Assembly (NCBI RefSeq): GCF_001949145.1
Contig: NW_019091405.1
Coordinates: 187,018-251,017, forward strand
Length of the DNA stretch: 64,000 nucleotides
Source: Acanthaster planci
Lineage: Eukaryota > Echinodermata > Asteroidea > Valvatida > Acanthasteridae
Reading direction: 5' to 3'
The position numbers and the translations under genes were made by a program. Below are positions 24,301 through 36,300 of the stretch, one piece after another. Numbering within the stretch: position 1 is the first letter of the stretch; the number at the start of each line of letters is the position of its first letter. The notes beneath the pieces are model-generated. The model had not been told where the DNA came from and searched no databases. It saw nothing but the letters and a program-made list of their open reading frames with translations.

Positions 24301-27300
24301 GTTTGGCTGTGTGGCCTAGATGTAAAACAGTTTTGCAGTTGTCCATTTGTTGGCCAGAGTGAACTCTGTTCTTGTGGATAAAATGTTGAAAAATGAAATT
24401 TTTCCTGCTCGTGCCAATGATGTAATTACCACCTTCACAAACCATCCCTATACCTGGCTCAGGGAGCAAGACCAAGATGGATGAAGGCCTGATAAACTCA
24501 CTGCCATACTTGAAATGCCAGTGCTCATCCTTCCCCTGACCCCCACCGTGGCCTCACCTTGACACCCTCGGTATTGAATCTCATCGACTTCCTCCTCTCC
24601 CATTCCCATCTGGTTGTAATGGGTTTTAATGGATTTCCTTTTTTTTCCCCCCCATATATATCATCTCCATGCAGGAGTGGTTTGATGGTCTCCTGAAGAT
24701 CACGCACAACTTCAAGGCCAACAATGTGTGCCCAATGACGAGTCTAATGAAGCAGTAAGTTACAGCTGGCTGCAGCGCTGTCTGAGACTGACGTGGCCAA
24801 AGACTTACCAGAATCAATAGCCATCGACTCATGAATCTTTCATGAGTTCTCTGTACCCTTTTCAAAAAAGATCACCCGTCCCCAGGCTCTGTGGGGATTT
24901 GGCAGATCATTTTAACACGGCGTTCTTTGGTGTTCTTTGTGTTCCCTAACAAAATTGTTTGAAAGAGAATTATGAATGTGGGAGATGCATATTCAGGAAG
25001 TGTTATTTCACTTTTTATCCTGTGTTTTTAGAGACCCTTTAACTACCTTTACTTTTCTCTGAACTTATTTGTGCATGTGTGTGAAAAGGTGTTTTTCAGC
25101 ACTCATGACATCATGGCAATGCAATTTGACACCTGCAGTAATATGTCGGACACTACTTTCCCCCGTCATTTCATGTGATGAAACTGTTTCCAAATGTTTT
25201 TGACCAGCGCTAACAGTATTTCGATGTACACATGAAGTGATTTTTTTGGCAATCAGGTTTGATTACACGTGACAAAAGAATATGGCTCTGACTGTAGTAA
25301 CTCTAGACTTGCCCATATATTAGATAGATATCACTCAGGAGAAGTAAAGATCAGTTCATCATTGTAAACTGTTATCCAACCCCGACAAAATGAGTCTCAC
25401 GTCACCAGCACCATTTCTGAGTGAAAAGTAGCAGCTTGCCCTATGTAAATTGATTGGGAGCCATCAATATTTTTCATCAACGTAATGTCTGTTTTCATCA
25501 GAATGCCCAAACTGAGTGATGCATCAAAAACAAAGGCCTCAGTGCGCTCTTTTGAACGAAAAGTAAAACAAGATTTTTTAAAAATAGTGGCCTGAGGGCT
25601 TTCTGTGTTGGATCCGGTTGCCAACGTGCATAAAGTTTGCCGGAAGGCCTAAAGGGAACTGACTCATAAAGCACACACCCTCAGTTAGGAAGAAGCATAC
25701 GGTACATCCAAGTAACAATATCCTTATGCAACCCTCAGCATACAATGGCGGCATGAATTGAAGGGGGGGTTGGGAGAATCTGATCATTGAACAACCCGAG
25801 CATGAGATTTTCCCACAGGAACGTGAAGTGTAGGAGTTCATTGCCTCGGCGCAGTCGATAACTCCGGCAACTCTAGACTGGGAGAGCTGACGGAGGAGTT
25901 CTTTGTTCCCCCCCCCACATCTCCTGTGTCACTCACCCACTATTTTCTCTTTCCTTGTCTTTCATGTTTGTCATTGACTTTTTTTGTTTGTTGACAGTTG
26001 GATGAAGATTTGCATTCAGGTAAATCCGAGTGGCAATATACCGGTGCGCAACCTCACCAGGACCTTCGCCTCAGGCAAGACGGAGAAGATCGTCTTCAAG
26101 TCTCTGGAGGAACTTGGGCTCCCCTCAGGAAAGGTTAGATATCAGGGTAGGATGGGTGGGGTTGGGGGTGGAGTTGGGCTGTAGGGCTGGGGTTTGGAAG
26201 GAGTCCCAACAAGCCCGATCAGATTTTTTTGGTGTAATTTGTTTCTCAAAAGTATGATCTTAGGTATTTTTTAGGCTGACTTCAAAACAAGTTTGTTGCA
26301 CCAATTAATCAGGTAAAATTTCATCATGAAACTTTTGTTTCAAGTTCTTAAAAGTGATTGTTGTTGCAGTTCGATGACCCGAGTGCCCCTCCCCCCTCAC
26401 CAAAACACAACAAAACATACGAAAACAAACACCAAAAAAACCGAGGCACTCTATATTACATTAAGTATTAAGATCAGTTAAATTCTAACAGTTTTCATGT
26501 TTAAATTTTTCTTGAATATTGTTGGATTGTTTTGAGGAAATTAAGACGTTTCTAGTAAGAAATTATGAAAGAGCCGGATCCTGCTACCACAGGAATAAGT
26601 TACAGCACGGTGTACCACTGGTTGCTCAGAGCAGTCTTTATACATGTATGCCAACATCTGGCTCACAAATGATGTTCTCTTTGCATAGGCCAATGTCTTT
26701 TCTGGGCAAGTTGTGGAACTGTTGTGCGCGAACAATGATTCAATCGCCTCAACAGGGTTTCCAAGTGCATTTTTGCGTGTTTGCAATAAACCACCATGGA
26801 GAGTACATGTAGATGATCTTGTTAAGGACGGTGCTTGTAAGATTGCGACCATGGGGTTGAAAAGTGGCCCCTTCAGTGCAGAGGCAGGGCGCAAGGTACT
26901 GTCACGTGACTCCACTTCCGGTGGATATTTTACTGCCTAACTAACCCTAAAAGATTATGGGGAGTGGCAAAATGCCAGGCATGCAAAATGTCATCACTCA
27001 TCAATGTTGAAGGTTAATAGACAACTGAAATATCAACTGGCCTGTGCACCGATGACGTCACACTTTACGTGTGCACTTTCATGAACCCAGCGGAGCTAAC
27101 AGGCCACTGAGCTCTACTGCTTTCCCGTGGAGCTCAGGGGCCTGTTTCACTCCACTGGCTTCAGGAAAGTGCACATGTAAAGTTTGACGTCATCTTTGCG
27201 CAGGCCAGTAGTGCAAAGGTCTATTGTACAGCTACTTTCACTTTATGCATGATTTTTTTTGTTTTCCAGAATGATGAGATAGATCCTCAGACATTCCCTT

Positions 27301-30300
27301 TTAGCAAATTCTATGATCTCTACCACAAGATATGCCCCAGGACAGACATAGAAGATCTCTTCAAACAGATGTAAGTTTTCCAGAGATTGTTGCAACAAAT
27401 AGCATCATTCTGTGGCTAATAGAGCAGTGCGCTCCATTTGTAAGCACTCATAGGGGGAGATAGTGAGATGAGTTTTGATCATTGTTGCTTTAATTTCCAG
27501 ATGCTTACGTCCAGTTGTGCCCATTCCAATGAAAATTGGGCATGTTTATTCCGTGCATTATGCACTTGAAACTACATGTACATGCTTAGAAGGATTTCAT
27601 CTGTGATTTCAATATTAAAGTGGCCATCCTCTAGTCTCACCAGCTTTTTCCGTCGCTGATTGTCTTGCAACGGGCGTAGGTCCAAAGTTAAGGGAGTAGG
27701 GCTTGTTGACGCCATTGACAGGTTCTTTCCATGGTCATGAAATGGAGGAAATAGAAAAACAATGAAATGCTTAATCGTGGGTGACAAAGCTCATTCGTCA
27801 TGATTTGAGCTGAAATCTGTCTGTCACTTTTAAGCGTCTGGTTGGCAAAATGTCCATTTAAAATCATGTTTTGCCCGTCCGAAAAGATGGGTGGATGGGT
27901 CCTTAGATGAGGCCCGGGTGCATAGGCATCAGTCTCCTCGTTGAAGGAGAAGAAATTGCATGGTCATATTTTCAAACACAACCTCCAACCAGACCCACCA
28001 ACTTAGTCCAGAAACGTGTTCTTCAAACCAACCTGGATGTGACCATGAAAGCAAATCTGTGGTTATGTGTCCCATTCACAAACTAACCTAAATTTTTCCT
28101 GAAAATGGCGTCTTGCAGCTGAGATGCACGTATCAGGTATTAAGTGAACAGTCACATCAGAGGCTGGCTTTTGCTTCCGATTTGAGCGGAGAAAGTGAAG
28201 GCTAATTTGATGGCAGCGTTGTTGACACGGACTGCTTCTTTTAATGCATGAGAGGAATGCAAACACAAGTATTTCAGTTGATGTTATGCAGATCCACAGG
28301 AAATCTGTCTTTGGAATTCATCTCTCTTGTGGTAACATGGCTTGGGACTTAGGCAGGAAGAATGATAAATAATTCCAGGCATGTAACCTCACTTCTGAGT
28401 CGGATTAGAGCACTGTGTTCTCTTGTTTGCATTTTGCTCTGCCCGAGTTGCTTCCAAATTTTGTTCACTAGTTGGAAAAGACATTAACTGCAAATAGTAT
28501 ACTGACCCCTGCAGCAGATAGATTTCTCCCAACAAGGGTTGTGACATTTCAACATTTCATAATTTAACCAACTTTAAAGAAACATTCTTCTGGGACCCCT
28601 TCACAGAAGCAAAAGCAGCCAAGAGGGCCTGACGGTCAGCGAACTCATCGAATTCCACAACGACAAGCAGCGAGACCCCCGGCTCAACGAAATCCTCTTC
28701 CCATTTTATGACCGCGAGCGCATCCTCAAGATCATCCAGACCTACGAGAAGGACCCAGAGTTTGTCAAGAGAGGTAGTTTGGGACCTTAGGATGGACCTT
28801 CTTCACAAGATGACCATTTTGGATCTCGCTCCCTGAATCCACTTTATTTATTGAACACTCTGAGAAGGACAGTACATGTAGCTTGACTTGTTATAATTGC
28901 AGATACAGCCTTTCTTTGAGAAAATATTTTTCACTCGGACAATAAAGGTGACATGACTTTTTATTCATAGCTTTTAACTACCCATCCATACACAAGGACG
29001 ATATTCTACAATTCGCCCCATTGCATCATGGTGGTCCACACAAATTTTACAGCGATTTCCTCACTTTCAATTCAAGATGGCCAACTGGTGAATAAGGCCA
29101 AGGAAGTCAATTTGGCCATATTTTTTGGGAAGAGTACTGAAACTGCCTGAATCACTCGTCCAATGTTTGAATGACGTCTGGGTTTGATGGATTTTGGGAA
29201 TTGCTTAATTACGGAGACGCACCATGCTAAAGTGTTAAAGATTACGTGTGTTTATTATGTAACTACATGTATACAAATGCTCGCCCATTTTCTGTGATTG
29301 CCAAAGTTGTCACTAGTTTTGAAAATTAAAACTAAAATCTGTTCAAATGTGATCAAGTCAGCGGACGAGACGATATGTTTATCTCCATGTGTCTCGTATA
29401 TATTGACCTTGGATCACATCACAGAAAACAGTCAGTGATGACCTTTCTGTCATCTTGAAATAACCATGTGATGTAAGATTGTGTTCTCAGTCTGATTAAG
29501 CGAAGTCCTGTTAACCCCTGGATTGTATTCCTGCCATTTGTGTGCTCAGGAGCGTACTCATGTTATCGTGAGAAACATGCTCAAATGCGGTCTTGAAGTC
29601 TGGTCTGCAAAGTGTACTCTGTCCAGTTGTTTCTGTGTATTATTGATTAAAATAAGCATTGGGGTAGAAAAGATCAAAATGTTATTGTTGTTTGAGGTAA
29701 TTGATCATCCTTTTTTGTCATCAGAGCAACTTAGTGTAGACGGCTTGTGCCGATACCTTATGTCCGACGAGAATGCGCCTGTGTTCCTGGATCGTCTAAC
29801 CCTGTACCAAGACATGGACCAGCCCCTGTCCCATTACTTCATCAATTCATCCCACAACACGTACCTGACTGGCAGGCAGTTTGGTGGCAAGTCCTCGGTT
29901 GAGATGTATCGGCAAGTGCTGCTGGCCGGTTGCAGGTAGGTTGATAAAGAGTGATGTTGGGATGGGGGGACGCAAGGCAGTATGGCGGCCAGTCCTCGGT
30001 TGAGATGTATCGGCAAGTGCTGCTGCCAGTCTGCAGGTAGGTTGATAAGAATGATGTTGGGGTGGGGAGGGGTAGGCAGTTTGGCAGATTGGAAGTGTGG
30101 CTGTAAGTCTTCTTTTGAGATTAATCCACCAACATATCGTGAGTGTAGAAAAATTGGGAATATTGCTTAAGTCAAATATCAGATACAAAAAATTGTATCC
30201 ATTCTTGTGAGATTTGACTTCCAGGTCAAGATTTTACCATAGCAACAGATGAGATCATCAAATCCTCTTCTCCTGGGGATGGTAAAAAGGAGAGATATAA

Positions 30301-33300
30301 CCTACGCGTGTTACCTGGTCAACAGTTATGCGCTGCGCTTCTCTACAATCTGAGAAGATTGGAGATCTACATGTATCTTTCAAATTGCTATTCTTTATGT
30401 TATATTTCTGACCAAAAAAAAGTTGTGTAGGGACTGCACTTTGATGTATCTATCTTTTGCATTTGGATTCAGGTGTGTGGAGCTAGACTGTTGGGATGGA
30501 AGGAACGAGGACCAAGAACCAATCATAACGCACGGCCTGGCCATGTGCACAGACATCAATTTCAAGGTACTCACCGCAAACCGTTCGATCTGAAATCGCA
30601 TTTAGAATCACATTTCCCTTTAATTCAAAGTAAGCTCAAGCAAAATCAATTGGTCACAATTCAGCCGAGAGATTTGTGAGGATTCTAAGGGACTCTAATG
30701 AAAGTACTGCAACCACTTCTTTTAATATCTCTGTCAACGTGGGCTTTTGTTATAGTTCTATCTCATGGCATTCGATTAACGTAAGAAATAAACCTTAAAA
30801 ATTTCAATCACTATTCTTTCAAGTGCACACCGAAGAATGTTTTTAAGGGTTACTCTGTGGTGCAAAGAAGTCGTTTCTTGTCTTAAGTCCCGACTTAGAA
30901 AGTTTTGAAAGTAGTTTTGGGGTCATTCTAAGTGTTGGCTAATTAATTGCCTCATAAGCTTCAAACTTATCAACTCCAACATTTTTTTCCAACCTGGGCC
31001 ATCGATTAAGTCAAGCAATACATCAGGCTGAGAATTTTACTTGAAGCCTCCTGATTTGTGCATGAACCGTACAGTATGTCACTGTTTTTAAAGGCTGTCA
31101 GATCTGAAAATATAATAGACTGAGCACCAAGCAAATCCAATTTCCTGGATTTCCAATATTTCCCGCTTCAGTCCTGTTCAGTTTAACGCCAAGCACACTC
31201 CCATTTGCACTTGCATCTTATTTAATCACCACCTCCACAGGATGTAATTATGGCCATTCGTGACACGGCCTTTGTGACATCGGAATTTCCAGTGATTCTC
31301 TCCTTTGAGAACCACTGCACTAAGTTCCAGCAGTACAAGCTGGCTAAGTACTGCGAGGAGTACCTCGGGGAATACCTGCTGCAGGAGCCACTCCCAGATC
31401 ATCCGGTAAGCCGGTAGCCTTGAAGGCTACTCATTTGGCCTTTCAAATGTCACACCCAATGCATGAAGCCCCTGAGACTGAAGGCCACTCATTTGGCATG
31501 AAGGCCCTGAGGTTGAAGGCCACTCATTTGGCCTTTCAAATGTCACATCCTATGCATGAAGCCCCTGAGACTGAAGGCCACTCATTTGGCATGAAGCCCC
31601 TGAGACTGAAGGCCACTCATTTGGCATGAAGGCCCTGAGGTTGAAGGCCACTCATTTGGCCTTTCAAATGTCACATCCTATGCATGAAGCCCCTGAGACT
31701 GAAGGCTGATCATTTGGCATGAAGGCCCTGAGGTGGAAGGCCACTCATTTGGCTTTTCAAATGTCACATCCTATGCAAGAAGCCCCTGAGACTGAAGGCC
31801 ACTTATTTGGCCTTTGAATGTCACTGCACCCTATGCATGAAGTCCTTGAGATTTGAAGGCCACTTATTTAGCTTTTAGAGCCTTATGCCTTCATGTTATG
31901 GCGTTGGGACCGAAGGCCACTCATTTGGCATTTAAAACTCCAATGTACACTCAAAGGTCCTGAGACTTAAGGCCACTTACTTCGCTTTTAGATCCCTAAA
32001 TCTTCATGTGAAGGCCTTTGGACTGAAGTCTACATACTGTATTTGGCCTCTGGAGCCCCTGCACCTTTAATAAGCCTTGGTACTGAAGACTGCTCCTTTG
32101 GAATGTAGAACCCAAAGCTAAACATGAAGGCCATAGCATTGACCACTGACCGGTATTGTGGTCAACAGGAAAGTTTGGCCAACTGGAGTAAAACTTGTCT
32201 CTAGTTATTCACTTTTTCTTTTATTCAAAAGATTCTTCCATTGTATCTCCATTTTTATGGAATTACACTCAATGAAACCACGGGTCTTATTTTGTAAAGC
32301 ACATATCGATTCCTGTCCTTGTGTGTCGCAGATTTTCCTGTGTTCAACCCCTTTTTTCCTCCCAGTGAGGCTGGTTTTTGTAGCTCAGATATATACCAAA
32401 TGAGTGTAAATCTGTTCCAGGTACTTATTCACGCAGTTTAAAAAAATCTGTTCTGAGCCACTTTGCATAAAATGGTAGGAATATTTCTATTCGCCCAGGT
32501 TGGTATGACAATCCATTGCAGGTTGCGCCCCCTGCTAATGCTGGTACCCTTTTTACACTCGGGGGTAGAGAGAGGCAAGTAAGGACAGAGTGACTTGCCC
32601 GAGGTCACAACTTAGGGCCGGAAGGTGGACATGAACCACTGACGTTTTCATCACAAGGCACAGACCTTAACCACAAGGTGATATGCACCCAATTCACGTT
32701 CGCCTCAACAGACTCTCCTGTTGCAAATCTGCACAAAGAAATTTGCGACCTCAAGACTTCACCTATCTTCTCACAGAAAGACTCCACTGATATTTGGAAA
32801 AAGTATTGTTTGCCTTATGCTTAAAATTCCCTTTTTTTCCCTCGACCAGTTGGAGGCTGGTACCCCTCTTCCTTCACCGAACAAGCTCAAGAGGAAAATT
32901 CTCATCAAAAACAAGAGACTCAAACCAGAAGTTGAGAAGAGTGAGTATTCTGTGAAACTCGTGACTTCCAGGAGGGAATGATCGAGGAACACACTCTGAC
33001 ATCATTTTGAAGGACTGGCACTAGTAGTACGCCACAGAGTATGGTTCCAGCTGTTGTCATCAATGCGCATTTCGGATGTAACCTTGTTCCCAAACCTGCT
33101 TGGAGTTGGGCTGTACTTGAATCCATCACAGGTCTCTACAAGGCCCCTTGAATCATCACAAGTTGCCCAGTTGCAAGCCAAGTCAAATGCTATGCAAATG
33201 CTGTGAAGAAGGCTTTCCATTTTCATTTCTTTGATTGGGCTTCCGATGGGACCCGACTACAGCCTTGCTTTTAGCAAATGACAAACTGTGATTTGCCCTG

Positions 33301-36300
33301 TGTGAGGTTGGCATCTGAAAGTGAATTTCAGTACCCTTTTTGAAAACACTTGCTGGATGTTGAATGCATTTACTAGAAATCACTGTTGGTGCATAAAAGT
33401 TGTTCGCATCATGCAAATTGAACAAAATCAGTTTTTCTGTACTGGGATGAGGAAAATATTGAAGTGACTGGCCGTCTTTGCTCATATAGTTAGCATTGTA
33501 ATTTGGCTGCCAAGTTGTCAGGCACAGCTGGCCGCCAATTGGAAAGATTCACACTGCAGTGCGCCAGGAAGAGGTTACCAGGGAAAACCATTGTTTGCAG
33601 GATATTGTTTGGGAAAGCTAACACCTGTGTATCAAATAGCACTTCTCTTGCTGATCTGTGTGAGTTAAATTTGTGACCTGTTCCAAGAAAATGAGTCATC
33701 AGTCACCAGAGCCACTTTTGACCAGTAGGCTCTTGAAAAAATCTTGTACCATGGAAATCAGTAGGAACAGTCGCCTTTGTCCATTTTCACCAGGATGCCA
33801 AACTGAGCGAGACATTAAAACAAAACTAAGCTTGCTCTTTCTCAGTAAACTTGTACAAAATTACCGAAACTTTGGCCTTATGAATCGCTTCCACAGAGCA
33901 GGCCTCAAATTCTTGAAGATGGAATTTTATCGTGTTTATGTATAAGAGAAACTTACTTTTCAAGCTCCAGCATTTGTGAGTGATGCTGCCACTGGTCAAG
34001 GCAAATCTACATTAAACTGAATGGCCTTTGTATTTATGTGCACCTGCAGGACAACTGGAGCAGCTCCGACTAAAACCGGGCACCATCATGAACTTAGAAG
34101 ATGAAGAAGACGAGGAACCAGAATCAGGTAGGTTACCCTGGCAACCTATTAGTTGAATAAATGTCAACAGAAGTTCAACTATTCACACAAGACTTTGAAA
34201 TGGTATAAATGCCATTCCTGGTGAAAAAAAAAAACAAAGTTAGTGTCACATTCGTTGGTGTCCTTGTTTGTGTTTATCTGGTGTTACTATTTTCTTAACA
34301 CTTTGTTTTATTCTGTTCAGGACACAAGGTTGAATTTTTTTGATGAATGAATTATTCTCTGGAAAGTGTTTTGTTTCAGTTACATTTACACGTAGCGTCT
34401 TGGGGAAAATTAAATGTGTCCAAATCGTTCACAGTTTTTTTGTTACTTCATTGAAGAAAAAAATGGTTTTGAAGTTACGTGCATGTGCTCGTTGTTTGGT
34501 TCCGTGACCAGTGTGCACCGTGCAACATGTCTATGTAACCCTATGTTTTTGTTCTGTTCAAATTTTTTGGGTTTAATTTCATTTTTTTTGTATGCCCAGT
34601 TTACTTTTTTCCTTGATATGGAAATTTATTTGAAAGTCGTAATGCAGAATTTGGAATCTGAATCTTTGAAACATTTGGGTTATCTGTCAGGGTGCCGGAG
34701 ATTTTTCTGTCACAGAGGGTTACTCGATTTATGACCTTGTACTGCTCGTGAAAAGTGATTACTTTGGGACTGCAACGGAACAGAGATGTAGTTGGGACCT
34801 GTTTCTTAGACCTCACTGGAATCCTCAAACAGTGGACATCAGACATGTATTTTCTCTTTGTTGTGGAAGATTCAAAGCAAACATTCTGTGGAGAAGCCTG
34901 GATTATTTCAGACATCTCAAGGGACTTGCCCAGACCCTAAAGTTGAATCAGTATAGGCGAATTCAGTGAGGTTTCACTGTATGCTCTCAATGGGCCCTTC
35001 AACAGAGCCGTAGCTCTGTACAACAATCATCCAAAGGCTGATTACCACTGGCAGGAGCCACTCTTCATGACCAGGGACAGCGTTACCATGGTCACCGAAT
35101 TTATTTATTTTTTTCATTACATGATAATTACCTGTATCCTCGCCATTGAATTTATTTCATCTCAGAAAATTCAAGTTACTGATTAATTTAAAAAATGAGG
35201 ATTTTACGAGGTCTTGGAAATTCCTTATCCACATCTCTGCTGATGTTTGATTTAGAGGGGTGGGATGTTTTCTGCGTCCGCTCCAAGGTTTAAGCAGAGT
35301 AACAATTTTAAGGGAAAAGAGGCAAGAGAAACCAGTCAGGCAGTGCAATATATTCCACATTGCTGTTGTTTGTGTATGTGTTTGATATTTACTGATCAGT
35401 ATATCCCAGGAGTAAAATAGTGCCATATCCATTGCCAGCAGTGAAATATATTCCACATTGCTGTTGTTTGTGTATGTATTCGATATTTACTGATCAGTAT
35501 ATCCCAGGAGTAAAATAGTGCCATATCCATTGCCAGCAGTGAAATATTTCTTGGAGTTGGAAGGTAAAAAAAAGCTCAAAATTTTGTGTTAAAAGAAGAT
35601 AGTAGACTTTTTTAAAGAAGGGCGAGAGCAACCAAAAACAAAGCTAAATGCATTTGATGCTCTTTGAAAAGTTGCTAAACCATTCTGCCGCTAAGGCTGA
35701 TAAGGGGCACCATTCATCATGCATATTTCATGCATTGAGACTGATGATTTTCCTCCCTAAATATTACTATTCGTGTAGAGTATTTGGAAAAGTTTCCAAT
35801 GCACAACCGCATTTCCGTATTTATGCATGAGTGTAGCCCCCCTCCAAATCCTCTGACTTAGAGACAATATATTGTATCTTCTAGGTTTAAGAATGCACTA
35901 CATGTATTTCAAAGATCCATCCTCACATTTTATTTTTAACATTTGGATCGATGGTACCAGCAAAGTGCACGAATTTTTTTGTTGGTCATATTGACAAATG
36001 TCTGATGTTATTATTTATTCATTCTCATCATGGTAATGCTGGAAAGTCAGTCATAGTTCTCTATTATTAAGTAGCTCTCATTACAAACAATACTGTGCTT
36101 GTTTCCAGAAGGTTTTGAAATGTACTTAGCGTCAAGTTTGTAATGATTTTGTTACCAGTCAAAACCCTGGTTGATTGGAATAAAAATTAAAAGCAGGAAC
36201 TTGTTTTTAAATTTAACATCACAAGTGTGCTGCTTTAATTCATTCAAGCAGGGGGTTTGTTGAAAAAACACCTTTGAAATTTTGAGTCTAGAGCAGGCAT

